A DNA stretch of 64,000 bases. It comes from Lentzea aerocolonigenes (lineage in GTDB: Bacteria; Actinomycetota; Actinomycetes; Mycobacteriales; Pseudonocardiaceae). The position numbers and the translations under genes were made by a program. Shown here one piece after another: positions 46,819 through 54,941 of this stretch (positions are counted from its first letter, which is position 1; each line of letters opens with the position of its first letter). Under the pieces are notes generated by a model. That model had not been told where the DNA came from. It worked only from the letters and a program-made list of their open reading frames with translations, and did not search any database. Where the stretch lies: positions 410,937 through 474,936 of the forward strand of contig NZ_BBOJ01000005.1 of NCBI RefSeq assembly GCF_000974445.1, in the 5' to 3' direction.

Positions 46819-47522
46819 CGGCAGCGTCGGAACCGGGCCGGGTGGGCCTGGTGGTCGTCTCCCACAGCGACATGCTCGCCAACGGCGTCGCCGAACTGGC
46901 CGCCCAGATGGCCCCGGACGTGGCTGTGCTCCCGGTGGGCGGCACCGAGGAGGGCGGCCTGGGCACCGACTACGGCGCGGTGGTGGAGGCCCTGGCAGAC
47001 GCCGACTCCGGCAACGGCGTGGTGGTCCTCTACGACCTCGGCAGCGCCAAGATGACAGCGGAGATGGCCGTCGAATCGGCAGACGACCCGTCCCGCTACG
47101 CCGTGGTGGACGCCCCACTCGTAGAGGGCGCGGTGGCCGCCTCCGTAGCCGCCCAAGGCGGCGCCTCACTCTCCGACGTGGCCGCAGCAGCCGAAGGCGC
47201 CTCAGGCGAAACCCCGGCGGCCGCCCCCACCCGCCCCGCCCTGCACGTGGTACCCGACGCCGTGACGGCAGAGGTGCTCCTGACCAACGAGGTGGGCCTG
47301 CACGCCCGCCCAGCAGCCCTGCTGGCCCGAACCGTCGCCGAACTCGACGCCGACGTGGTCGTCCGCTACGGCGACGAGGAGGCGAACGCGGCCAGCGTCC
47401 TGGCGCTCATGGGCCTGAGCGCGCCGGGCGGCAAGTCGATCACCGTCGTGGCGACGGGCAAGGACGCGGGGGAGGCGGTGCGGCGCATCGAGGAGCTGGC
47501 GGAGAGGGGGTTCGACGACTAA
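46815..47522 (+). CDS. dhaM: PTS-dependent DhaM: EIIA(Dha) fused to HPr
   Basis: 235 residues. EIIA domain (about 8-125) with the phosphorylated His in VVVSHSDMLANGV; an Ala/Pro linker; then a complete HPr domain (about 150-235) with the active-site His in TNEVGLHARPAALL and the regulatory-Ser-like region ASVLALMGLSAPGG. No EI domain follows, so it depends on a PTS enzyme I encoded elsewhere. Pathway: glycerol/dihydroxyacetone to DHAP. Confidence 0.93.
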   Translation: MTAASEPGRVGLVVVSHSDMLANGVAELAAQMAPDVAVLPVGGTEEGGLGTDYGAVVEALADADSGNGVVVLYDLGSAKMTAEMAVESADDPSRYAVVDAPLVEGAVAASVAAQGGASLSDVAAAAEGASGETPAAAPTRPALHVVPDAVTAEVLLTNEVGLHARPAALLARTVAELDADVVVRYGDEEANAASVLALMGLSAPGGKSITVVATGKDAGEAVRRIEELAERGFDD

Positions 47523-47573
47523 TTGCCGGTTCGAGCGGCGCCATGGCGTGGACGCTTGCCGGGGCGCGGTGAG

Positions 47574-47615
47574 GCGTGCGGAGACGCGGGCGTGGCGTGC
47601 GGAGATGCGGGCGTG
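47574..47615. repeat. 21-base tandem repeat, two copies and a partial third
   Basis: Unit GCGTGCGGAGAYGCGGGCGT plus G, two copies at 47574-47594 and 47595-47615 differing by one base, with a degenerate third copy following. Non-coding. Confidence 0.6.
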
Positions 47616-48018
47616 GCGTGAGGCTGGGCGTAGAAGCGGCGGAGGTGGGGAAGCTCGGGAGGTACTGGATGGCGGCAGGCCGGTAGGCCTGCGACGACAC
47701 CGGGATCAGATGCGGGCTGGTGTCCGTGATCGGCCTCGGGCGTTCGGGATCCGGGCACAAGCCCGTTGTGTCCGCGGACGTGATCGTGTGTGGGCACGTC
47801 TCGCGTCCGTTGGTCTGGCCAGCCGAGTCCCAGCACCCCACCAAAGCGGGTGAAAACCACCCCGTCCTCAACCCGGATGGCGCAACTCCCCGCTCCCCCA
47901 CACGGGTTCATCAGGCAGAACTCACCGCAAAGGCGTTTCCTAGACCGATAACTGTTTCGATCCCGATGGCGAAGCTCACGGCCGCCCCGCACGTCAGGAG
48001 TGGCATAGTCGCCCGCAA

Positions 48019-48035
48019 GTTACTCCTTGGTAGCC
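48019..48035. promoter_or_regulatory. Shared dyad operator, dehydrogenase copy (weakest)
   Basis: GTTACTCCTTGGTAGCC, a degenerate match to the family site, 28 bases before the GTG at 48064. Confidence 0.35.
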
Positions 48036-48063
48036 CACGCTTTACCCCGCAGGGAGGTCTGCA

Positions 48064-49839
48064 GTGGCGCGCGAAATCAACACCGTCGGAGTCGTCGGCT
48101 TCGGAACCATGGGCGCGGGCATCGTCGAGGTACTCGCGCGCACCGGGCTCACGGTGAAGGTGGTGGAAGTCGACGCGGCCGGCGTCGAGCGCGGCCTCGG
48201 GCACCTCGAGCACTCGACCGCGCGGGCCGTCAAGCGCGAGAAGCTGACCGAGGACGAGAAGGCCGCGATTCACGGCAGGGTCACCACCAGCCTCGACCTG
48301 AAGACCCTCGACGGCTGCGACCTCGTCATCGAGGCCGTGCCCGAGAACGTCGAGCTCAAGGCCGGCATCCTCAAGGAGCTCGACGGGATCCTGGCGCCTG
48401 AGGCGATCATCGCGTCCAACACGTCGTCGCTGTCGATCACCGAGATCGGCGTGCACACCCGCAGGCCCGGCAAGGTCGTCGGGCTGCACTTCTTCAACCC
48501 CACTCAGGTGTTGAAGCTCGTCGAGGTCGTGCGCACGGTCGTCACGGAGCCGGACGTCATCACCGACGTGGTCGCGTTCGCCGAGCGGCTGGGCAAGTCG
48601 CCGGTCGTCATCGGGGACAGGGCCGGCTTCATCGCCAACGCGTTGTTGTTCCCGTACCTCAACCACGCGGTCAAGATGCTCGAGTCCAAGTACGCGACGC
48701 GCGAGGATCTCGACGCGGCCATGCGCTACGGCTGTGGGTATCCCATGGGGCCGTTGGCGCTGTTGGACCTCATCGGGCTCGACACCGCGTACGAAATCCT
48801 CGACACGATGTACCACCAGTCGCGCAACCGCCTGCACTCGCCGGCGCCGCTGCTCAAGCAGATGATCACGGCGGGGCTGCTCGGGCGGAAGAGCGGGCGC
48901 GGTTTCTACACCTACGACGGGCCGGACTCGCCTGTTGTCGTCAAGGACGCGCAGACGCCGTCCGAAGTGGACGGTGGTGCGCAGACCCGTGAGGTTCAGC
49001 GGGTCGGTGTCATCGGCACGGGCACCATGGCGACCGGTATCGCCGAGGTGTTCGCGAAGCGCGGGTACGACGTCGTGCTGCGGGCTCGGAGTCTCGAGAA
49101 GGCCGAGGCCGCTATCGGTGCGGTGCGCAAGTCGCTGGACCGCGCGGTGTCGAAGGGCAAGCTCGCGGAGGCCGACCGGGACGCCGTTCTGCAGCGGATC
49201 ACGCCTGCTGTGGAGTTCGTCGAGCTCGCGGACTGCGACCTGGTCGTGGAGGCCGTGGCCGAGGAGATCGGCATCAAGAAGGAGGTCTTCGCGGCGCTCG
49301 ACGAGGTGTGCAAGCCCGGCGCGGTGCTCGCGACGACCACGTCCTCGCTGCCGGTCATCGAGGTCGCCGCGGCGACGAGCCGTCCGCAGGACGTCGTCGG
49401 CCTGCACTTCTTCAACCCGGCGCAGGTCATGAAGCTGGTCGAGGTCGTCGAGACCATCTCCACGGGTGCCGACGTGGTCGCCACGGCCCGCAAGATCTGC
49501 CTCGACCTCGGCAAGCACCCGGTGCACTGCGGGGACGTGGCGGGCTTCATCGTGAACGCGCTGCTCTTCCCGTACCTCAACGACGCGGTGAAGATGCTGG
49601 AGGCCCACTACGCCGAGGCCGACGACATCGACAACGCCATGAAGGTCGGCTGCGGCCTGCCGATGGGGCCGTTCGCGCTGCTGGACGTCGTGGGTCTGGA
49701 CGTGTCGCTGGCGATCCAGCGGACGCTCTACAACGAGTTCCGCGAGCCCGGTTTCGCGCCGGCGCCGCTGCTCGAGCACCTGGTCACCGCGGGCCGCCTC
49801 GGCCGCAAGACCGGCAAGGGATTCCGCGACTACTCGTGA
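48064..49839 (+). CDS. 3-hydroxyacyl-CoA dehydrogenase, two complete units fused
   Basis: 591 residues made of two full 3-hydroxybutyryl-CoA dehydrogenase copies joined by a linker near residue 300. Copy 1 has GFGTMGAGI, GLHFFNPTQV and the NRLHSPAPLLKQMI end; copy 2 has GTGTMATGI, GLHFFNPAQV and the same kind of end. Both keep Ser/His/Glu/Asn catalytic regions (NTSSLSI; TTSSLPV; HFFNP). Converts acetoacetyl-CoA to 3-hydroxybutyryl-CoA, feeding crotonyl-CoA. The GTG has GGGAGG. The shared dyad site is just upstream. Confidence 0.92.
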   Translation: MAREINTVGVVGFGTMGAGIVEVLARTGLTVKVVEVDAAGVERGLGHLEHSTARAVKREKLTEDEKAAIHGRVTTSLDLKTLDGCDLVIEAVPENVELKAGILKELDGILAPEAIIASNTSSLSITEIGVHTRRPGKVVGLHFFNPTQVLKLVEVVRTVVTEPDVITDVVAFAERLGKSPVVIGDRAGFIANALLFPYLNHAVKMLESKYATREDLDAAMRYGCGYPMGPLALLDLIGLDTAYEILDTMYHQSRNRLHSPAPLLKQMITAGLLGRKSGRGFYTYDGPDSPVVVKDAQTPSEVDGGAQTREVQRVGVIGTGTMATGIAEVFAKRGYDVVLRARSLEKAEAAIGAVRKSLDRAVSKGKLAEADRDAVLQRITPAVEFVELADCDLVVEAVAEEIGIKKEVFAALDEVCKPGAVLATTTSSLPVIEVAAATSRPQDVVGLHFFNPAQVMKLVEVVETISTGADVVATARKICLDLGKHPVHCGDVAGFIVNALLFPYLNDAVKMLEAHYAEADDIDNAMKVGCGLPMGPFALLDVVGLDVSLAIQRTLYNEFREPGFAPAPLLEHLVTAGRLGRKTGKGFRDYS

Positions 49840-49882
49840 GCCGCTCACAGGAGCACCATGTCTCGTCTGGCATGGTGGTGTC

Positions 49883-50467
49883 ATGCGTCGACTGGTGCTC
49901 CTGTTGGCTGTCCTCGTGCTCGCGTCCGGCTGTGCCAGGGCGACCGTCGAGGGCAGTCCGGTCGCGCAGGCGCCGCTCGACGTGACGTCCCCGTTCGACC
50001 AGGGGAGCTCGACGGATCCCAGCACCTCCGAGGAGCCGGAACCGTCACCGATCGACGGCCAGGTCACGCCGGTCTGCGCGAAGCTCAAGTGGACCGACCT
50101 GCCCTACCCCGGCGCCAAGGCCGACACGCCGCCCACGCAGTACACCTACGACTCGTCGTTCGACGAGTCCTGCCGCTGGACGACGAAGATCGACGGCGTC
50201 GAGGTCGGCGTCTCCCTCCGCTACCGCGCGGGCAAGGCCATCACGATCGAACGCACCACCGGTGACTGGGACGTGAAGGGCCACAAGGTCACGTACCTCG
50301 ACCGCTCGGACGAGCAGGAGGTCGAGCCGTCGTGCGTGCTCGCCCTGCCCTACGAGGGCGGCGGGCTCGGCATCATCATCATCGACTCGACCGGCAAGTT
50401 CGGCACCGTGTGCGACCAGGGGCGCAAGGTCGCCGAGGTGATGATCGAGCGGGAGAACGCCAACTAG
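49883..50467 (+). CDS. Lipoprotein, DUF3558-like
   Basis: 194 residues with lipobox LASGC (Cys17), Ser/Thr/Pro-rich spacer, and a compact domain with paired cysteines (TPVCAKLKW, ESCRWTT, PSCVLAL, TVCDQG). Similar to the DUF3558 lipoproteins at 8856 and 41401. CTAG double stop with the sigma factor gene. Confidence 0.75.
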   Translation: MRRLVLLLAVLVLASGCARATVEGSPVAQAPLDVTSPFDQGSSTDPSTSEEPEPSPIDGQVTPVCAKLKWTDLPYPGAKADTPPTQYTYDSSFDESCRWTTKIDGVEVGVSLRYRAGKAITIERTTGDWDVKGHKVTYLDRSDEQEVEPSCVLALPYEGGGLGIIIIDSTGKFGTVCDQGRKVAEVMIERENAN

Positions 50468-51336
50468 AGCCAGGCCCTCAGCTTCTCGGGGTTCCGCACC
50501 GCCCAGATCCTGGTGATCCGGTCCTCGGTCACCTCGAACGCCGCCACCGTCACCGGGACGCCGCCGACCGTCGCGACCAGGCCCGGCGCGCCGTTGACCG
50601 TCCTGCCGAGGATCGTCAGGTCCGGCGCCACCTTCGCGATGCCGATGAGGTAGCGCGCGATCTGCTCGCCGCCTTCCACCGGCCTCAGCACGGTGCTCGC
50701 CTGGCCGCCACCGTCGGCGACCATGACGGCGGACGGGTCCAGCAAGGCGATCAGGGCCTTGATGTCCTGGGCTTCCCAGGCCCGCCTGAAGTCCTTCACG
50801 ACGTCCGCCTGCCCCGCTGTGGGAGGCTGCGAGCGCCGCGACGCCTGGACGCGCCGTCGTGCAGACGTGGCGAGCTGCCGGCACGCCGCAGGGCTGCGGC
50901 CCACGATCTCCGCCACCTCCCCGAACGGGTACCGGAAGACGTCGTGCAGCACGAAGCTCACACGTTCCGCCGGGGTCATCTGCTCCAGCACCACCAGGAA
51001 CGCCATCGTGACCGACTCGTCCAGGGTGACCCGGTCGGCCGGGTCGCTCCCTTCCGCGGGGTCCGGGATCGGCTCCGGGACCCACTCACCGACGTAGCGC
51101 TCCCGCCTGACCCGCGCCGAACCCAGGACGTCCAGGCAGATGCGGCCGGCCACCCTCGTCAGCCAGGCACCGGGAGAAGCGATGGCGTCCCGCTGCTCCG
51201 GTGACAGGCCGTACCAGCGGGCGAAGGTCTCCTGCAGCACGTCCTCGGCATCGGCCAGGGACCCCAGCAGGCGGTAGGCGAGGTTCAGCAGCTGCCGCCG
51301 TTCGTTCACGATCACGTGCACACCGGCGTCAGTCAT
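50464..51336 (-). CDS. ECF41-type (SigJ-like) sigma factor with SnoaL-like tail
   Basis: 290 residues. Sigma region 2 (LLNLAYRLLGSLADAEDVLQET), region 4 (PAERVSFVLHDVFRYPFGEVAEIVGRS), then a SnoaL-like C-terminal domain of about 110 residues. The ECF41 signatures are present: WVPEP in the linker (WLPEP in the family), DGGGQ in the tail, and NPEKL at the end (NPDKL in the family). The tail regulates activity in cis, with no anti-sigma factor. Start ATG with GGGGGG. The usual adjacent COE-type gene is missing; a small membrane protein is divergent. Confidence 0.9.
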   Translation of the reverse strand: MTDAGVHVIVNERRQLLNLAYRLLGSLADAEDVLQETFARWYGLSPEQRDAIASPGAWLTRVAGRICLDVLGSARVRRERYVGEWVPEPIPDPAEGSDPADRVTLDESVTMAFLVVLEQMTPAERVSFVLHDVFRYPFGEVAEIVGRSPAACRQLATSARRRVQASRRSQPPTAGQADVVKDFRRAWEAQDIKALIALLDPSAVMVADGGGQASTVLRPVEGGEQIARYLIGIAKVAPDLTILGRTVNGAPGLVATVGGVPVTVAAFEVTEDRITRIWAVRNPEKLRAWL

Positions 51337-51380
51337 GTCCCCCCGCCTCACATTTCCGGCCGCTGCGTCGTCGGACTGTC

Positions 51381-51773
51381 ATGAGATTCCTGCACATCAC
51401 CGTCGCGCTGCAGACCGCGGCGATCTTCGTCCAGTCGATCACCGCGGGGCTGATGATGACGCTTCCGCACGGCCACGTCCTGCACAGCGCCGGCTCGTAC
51501 ACGCTGTGGGTCGTCACGGTCGCCCACCTCGTCGCCGCGGTTCTCGCCTGGCGGCCGGGAGGCGGGTCAGTCCGGCCCGTCTGGTTCGCGGCGGGCTTCC
51601 TGGCGCTGATCACCGCTCAGGTGTACGCCGGTGTCTTCCACCTCACGGCCCTGCACGTCCCCCTCGCCGCCGCACTGCTCGTCGGCAGCGTGCTGTACCT
51701 GCTCAGGATCCGCAGCAGCCTCCGCCACAGCAGCCGCCGCCACCCTGAGCGGGTTGCTGCTGCGTCCCGCTGA
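51381..51773 (+). CDS. Small four-helix membrane protein
   Basis: 130 residues with hydrophobic segments near 5-27, 38-58, 67-87 and 92-110, and a basic C-terminal tail. It is divergent from the ECF41 gene with a 44-base gap, so it is a candidate target of that sigma factor. No family assigned. Its end overlaps the convergent FmdB gene by about 70 bases, which is unusual and leaves the C-terminus less certain. Confidence 0.6.
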   Translation: MRFLHITVALQTAAIFVQSITAGLMMTLPHGHVLHSAGSYTLWVVTVAHLVAAVLAWRPGGGSVRPVWFAAGFLALITAQVYAGVFHLTALHVPLAAALLVGSVLYLLRIRSSLRHSSRRHPERVAAASR

Positions 51774-51909
51774 TCCCGGCCACGGACAACAACTTCACCG
51801 TGTCGGCGTGGCCGTCGGGACAGCTCGCCGGTGCGGACGACTCACTCATCGGGCGCTTCAGCTCGAAGGTGTCGTCACAGGTTCGGCAACGGAACTCGTA
51901 GGTCGGCAC
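51703..51909 (-). CDS. FmdB-family zinc-ribbon protein
   Basis: 68 residues: MPTYEFRCRTCDDTFE with the first CxxC pair, then SCPDGH as the second (C-x5 less regular), and a Gly/Cys-rich tail (GGGGCCGGGCCGS). Matches the small FmdB-type putative regulators; function unknown. GTG start 6 bases after a TAGAAT consensus -10 box on the minus strand. Confidence 0.8.
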   Translation of the reverse strand: MPTYEFRCRTCDDTFELKRPMSESSAPASCPDGHADTVKLLSVAGISGTQQQPAQGGGGCCGGGCCGS

Positions 51910-51915
51910 GCCCCG

Positions 51916-51935
51916 ATTCTACGAGCGGTTACCGT
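51916..51935. promoter_or_regulatory. Divergent -10 boxes of the FmdB gene and the CxxC protein gene
   Basis: TAGAAT (minus, 51916-51921) and TACCGT (plus, 51930-51935) each lie 6 bases from a GTG start, with 8 bases between them. Both transcripts would be leaderless. Confidence 0.5.
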
Positions 51936-51941
51936 GTGGCC

Positions 51942-52235
51942 GTGCCTCGTCGTAACAGCCCCAAGCCAGAAGACCCGCGCCCACTCGGTGGCGGTGCCGG
52001 CTGGGCACGTGCGGAGTCGGGACCGGACGGCGACTGGCTGGTCCGCGCCATCTCGGGTGCGCAGGCGCAGAAGACCTACCGCTGTCCCGGTTGCGACCAC
52101 GAGATCCGTCCCGGCACGCCGCACGTCGTCGCGTGGCCTGCCGAGGAGACGGGTTCGGTCGAGGAACGCCGCCACTGGCACCAGGGCTGTTGGGACTCGC
52201 GCGGCCGGCGAGGGCCGACCGCGCGCCGCTGGTGA
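51942..52235 (+). CDS. Small zinc-binding protein conserved in actinobacteria
   Basis: 97 residues: a polar Pro-rich start, GDWLVRAISGAQAQKTYRC, CPGC, and HWHQGCW, which together give a C-x2-C...H-x-x-C type zinc site. Annotated elsewhere loosely as 'ATP/GTP-binding' without evidence. Function unknown. GTG start, leaderless type. Confidence 0.75.
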   Translation: MPRRNSPKPEDPRPLGGGAGWARAESGPDGDWLVRAISGAQAQKTYRCPGCDHEIRPGTPHVVAWPAEETGSVEERRHWHQGCWDSRGRRGPTARRW

Positions 52236-52236
52236 G

Positions 52237-52929
52237 CTAGAGCCCAACCTGTTTGCGCCACCGCTCCAGCCGCAGCCGGAAGTCCTCCGGCTGCTCGACG
52301 GGCGGCAGGTGCCCGGCGTTCTCGACGCGCTCGCTCGTCGCGTGCCGCAGCGTCACCGCGAGCTTCGCGGCCACGTCGGGTGGCGTGAGCTTGTCGTGCT
52401 CGCCGACGAGCACCAGCGAGGGCACGTCCATCGCCTCCAGCACGTCCGCGGAGTCGGGCCGCTTCGCCATGGCGCGCTGCCACCACGCCACGTCCTCGGC
52501 ACGCTGGTCGAGAATCATGGTGCGCACCAACGCTCGCGCCGTGTCCGACGCGTCCGGGCCGAGCAGGTTCGGCAGCATCGCCTCGACGAGCCACTCGCCG
52601 ACGCCCTCGCGTTCGACCCGGTCGGCCATCGCGTGCCGGTTCGCCGCCGCTTCCGGGGCGTCCGCGGTGTGCTTGGTGTCGACGAAGACCAGGCCCTTGA
52701 CGCGTTCCGGCGCTCGCCTGACCAACGCCATCGCGACGTAGCCGCCCATCGAGCAGCCGCCGAGCACGACGCGGTCCAGGTTCCGCCCGTCGAGCACGGC
52801 GAGGACCTGGGACGCGAGCGCGCCGAGGTCCGGCTCGCCCTGGCCGCGCAGCGACGGCGTGAGCGCGCCCGGCACGTCCCACATCCGCGCGTCGAGCGGA
52901 AAGGCGTGCAGCAGCACCAGATCGTCCAT
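52237..52929 (-). CDS. Alpha/beta hydrolase
   Basis: 230 residues. LLHAFPLDARMW start (oxyanion strand), nucleophile elbow GGCSMGGY (Ser), acid in LVGEHDKLTPP, and His in NAGHLPPVEQPEDF. Typical of the small esterase/lactonase branch; substrate unknown. Its ATG overlaps the upstream acetyltransferase stop (ATGA). Confidence 0.88.
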   Translation of the reverse strand: MDDLVLLHAFPLDARMWDVPGALTPSLRGQGEPDLGALASQVLAVLDGRNLDRVVLGGCSMGGYVAMALVRRAPERVKGLVFVDTKHTADAPEAAANRHAMADRVEREGVGEWLVEAMLPNLLGPDASDTARALVRTMILDQRAEDVAWWQRAMAKRPDSADVLEAMDVPSLVLVGEHDKLTPPDVAAKLAVTLRHATSERVENAGHLPPVEQPEDFRLRLERWRKQVGL

Positions 52930-53474
52930 CAGCTCTCCCACTCCGGCGCCAGCACCGACCACACCTCGAGGTCCTGCCGGACGCCGCGGTACGGGTGATT
53001 CGAGCGAAGTACCCCGTCCTTGGTCATGCCAAGCCTCCGGGCGACCGCGATGCTGGGCGCGTTCTTCGACGACACCCGCCACTCAACCCGATGCATCCCG
53101 CGCGCGCGAATCACCCAGTCGATGAGGATCCTGGCCGCTCGCGTGATCAGCCCCCTGCCGGTGGCCGCGGGTTCCAGCCAGCACCCGACCTCGGCCATGC
53201 CCTGCGGAACGTCCATCACCCGCAGCAGCACGCCGCCGACCAGCTTGTCGTCGAGCCAGATCCCGAAGATCCGCCCGGTGTCGGCGGCCGCCTTGTCCGC
53301 GTAGCCCTGGAGGAGGCGGCGCGCGCTCTCCAGGTCCTTCGCGGCGTCCGCGAACCCGATGTGCTGCCCGATGAACTCCCGGCCGCGCTCCATGTGCGCG
53401 AAGAACTCTTCTGCCTGCCAGGGTTCCAGCGGCCTGAGCTCGGCGCCTTCTGTGCCCAGCGATTTCACGAACAT
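52929..53474 (-). CDS. GNAT acetyltransferase, RimJ/RimL type
   Basis: 181 residues from the ATG at 53474, behind GGGGGAACAGG. ELRPLEPWQAEEFFAHM start; acetyl-CoA loop AEVGCWLEPAATGRGLIT; RVEWRVSSKNAPSIAVARRLGM; end GVRQDLEVWSVL. Probably modifies a protein N-terminus or a small molecule. Coupled to the hydrolase. Confidence 0.87.
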   Translation of the reverse strand: MFVKSLGTEGAELRPLEPWQAEEFFAHMERGREFIGQHIGFADAAKDLESARRLLQGYADKAAADTGRIFGIWLDDKLVGGVLLRVMDVPQGMAEVGCWLEPAATGRGLITRAARILIDWVIRARGMHRVEWRVSSKNAPSIAVARRLGMTKDGVLRSNHPYRGVRQDLEVWSVLAPEWES

Positions 53475-53572
53475 CCTGTTCCCCCAAGATGAGTGGTGTG
53501 TCCACGCGAATCGTATTGGTGCGTCATGCGCAATCAGGACGACGCCCGGAGTCACTGCCATCGGGGAGAACG

Positions 53573-53602
53573 AAAACAGGGGCCCCTGGGAGGGGACCCC
53601 TG
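53573..53602 (-). terminator. Terminator of the DivIVA-like gene
   Basis: A strong hairpin (CAGGGG/CCCCTG outer stem, inner stem with one bulge) followed on the minus strand by TTTTCG, 16 bases after the stop at 53619. Confidence 0.7.
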
Positions 53603-53618
53603 CGTGAGCGTTGCGCGG

Positions 53619-54905
53619 TCAGGCTTTCTTCGCGGGCTGCGGACGCGTGATCTTGGCCGTTGGGCCGTCGACCTGAGGTGTCTCGGCCTGCTTGCCCGGT
53701 GCAGGGGTGGCCTGCGCAGGCGCGGGCTGTGCGGCAGCCGGAGCGGCCTGCGCGGGAGCCTTGGCCGGTGCAGCCGAAGCCGGAGCAGCAGGAGCCTGGG
53801 CTGCCGGAGCAGCCGGAGCAGCCGGAGCGGCCTGACCTGCCGGAACCTGAGCCGGCACCGGCCCGGCACCCTCAGCCGGAGCCGGAGCGCCCGCGGCGGG
53901 CTCCTTCTCCTCCTCCACCGGGTCGAGCAGCGGCACGACCTCCTGCAACGCCGTCCGCACGTTGTGCAGCTGGTGCGACAGGCGGTTGCGCAGGTTGCGG
54001 AGCTGGTCGACGCGCTGGGTGGCGGCGGTGGTCCTGCGGTTGGCTTCCTCGGTCGCCTCGCGCACGCGGCGGTTCGACTCGTCGGTCGCCTCCTGGATGC
54101 GCGCGGTGGCCTCGGTGATCGAGTCGTGGCGGCGGCGGTTGGCCTCTTCGGTGGCCTCGCGCACGCGGCGTTCGGCTTCCGCCTTCGACGAGGACTGCTC
54201 GGCAGCGATCGCGGCACGGACGCGTGCGGCTTCCTCGGCGGCCTCGCGGACGCGGCGGTCCGCCTCGGCCTTGGACGTGGCCTCCTGCGTGGCCAGGGTC
54301 GCCATGGCCTCGGAGCGACGGGCCGCCATCGCGATCTCGAAGTCCTCTTCGACGGTCACGCGGCGCTTCTCGGACTCGTCGGCGATCTTGCGGGCGGCGG
54401 ACTCCGCCTCGGAGACGATCTTCTCGGCCTCGGCGCGGGCCGTTTCCAGGACGCCCTTGTGCTCCGCCTCCATCTGGGCGCGGCGCTCGTCGAGCTCGGC
54501 GATGAGCTTCTCGTAGCGCTGGCGCAGCACACCCGCGTCGGCTTCCGCCTTGGCGCGGATGTGCCCGCCCTCCGCTTCGGCACGGGCCTTGATCTCGTTG
54601 GCCTCGTCCTGGGCCAGCCGCAGCATGCGCTGGAGGCGCTCGGAGAGCCCCTCCAGCGTCGTCGGCGGCAGCGACAGGCGCTCCACCTGGTTGCGCAGCT
54701 CGGACATCTCGTGCCGGGCGGCTTCCAGCTGGCGCGCGAGGTCGGACGTCTGGGACACGGCGGCATCGCGGTCCGCGGCGAGCAGCCGCAGGTCCGAGTC
54801 GAGGCGTTCGAGATGATCCTCGACCTGAGCGCGGTCGTACCCGCGCTTGACGATGTCGAAGCCGGATCCCAGTGGGACGAGGTCACGGTCGTCGGCGAGG
54901 CCCAT
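53619..54905 (-). CDS. DivIVA-like coiled-coil protein
   Basis: 428 residues. A short DivIVA-type head (FDIVKRGYDRAQVEDHLERL), then about 300 residues of charged coiled coil including three imperfect copies of RRVREATEEANRR, and an Ala/Pro/Gln-rich disordered tail of about 110 residues. Related to Streptomyces Scy/FilP-type and 'cellulose-binding' DivIVA-domain proteins that organise polar growth and the cytoskeleton. Start ATG at 54905, 7 bases after TAGCGT; an upstream GTG is less likely. Confidence 0.85.
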   Translation of the reverse strand: MGLADDRDLVPLGSGFDIVKRGYDRAQVEDHLERLDSDLRLLAADRDAAVSQTSDLARQLEAARHEMSELRNQVERLSLPPTTLEGLSERLQRMLRLAQDEANEIKARAEAEGGHIRAKAEADAGVLRQRYEKLIAELDERRAQMEAEHKGVLETARAEAEKIVSEAESAARKIADESEKRRVTVEEDFEIAMAARRSEAMATLATQEATSKAEADRRVREAAEEAARVRAAIAAEQSSSKAEAERRVREATEEANRRRHDSITEATARIQEATDESNRRVREATEEANRRTTAATQRVDQLRNLRNRLSHQLHNVRTALQEVVPLLDPVEEEKEPAAGAPAPAEGAGPVPAQVPAGQAAPAAPAAPAAQAPAAPASAAPAKAPAQAAPAAAQPAPAQATPAPGKQAETPQVDGPTAKITRPQPAKKA

Positions 54906-54941
54906 GCCCCTCACGCTACCCGTTCGGGTAACCCCAGAAGG

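Larger units (their letters stand above)
47523..48063. other. 541-base intergenic region without a convincing gene
   Basis: Between dhaM and the double dehydrogenase. All frames on both strands are either interrupted or low-complexity (Pro/His/Arg strings), and neither ribosome sites nor protein families are seen. The first third has a 21-base tandem repeat; the last 50 bases hold the shared dyad site and the ribosome site of the downstream gene. It may be the decayed remains of a gene. Confidence 0.5.

Noticed and set aside
47440-47992. Frames in the 47.5-48.0 kb gap
   Set aside because: Pro/His/Arg strings, tandem-repeat encoded, without ribosome site; overlapping frames on both strands are equally open, typical of non-coding GC-rich DNA.
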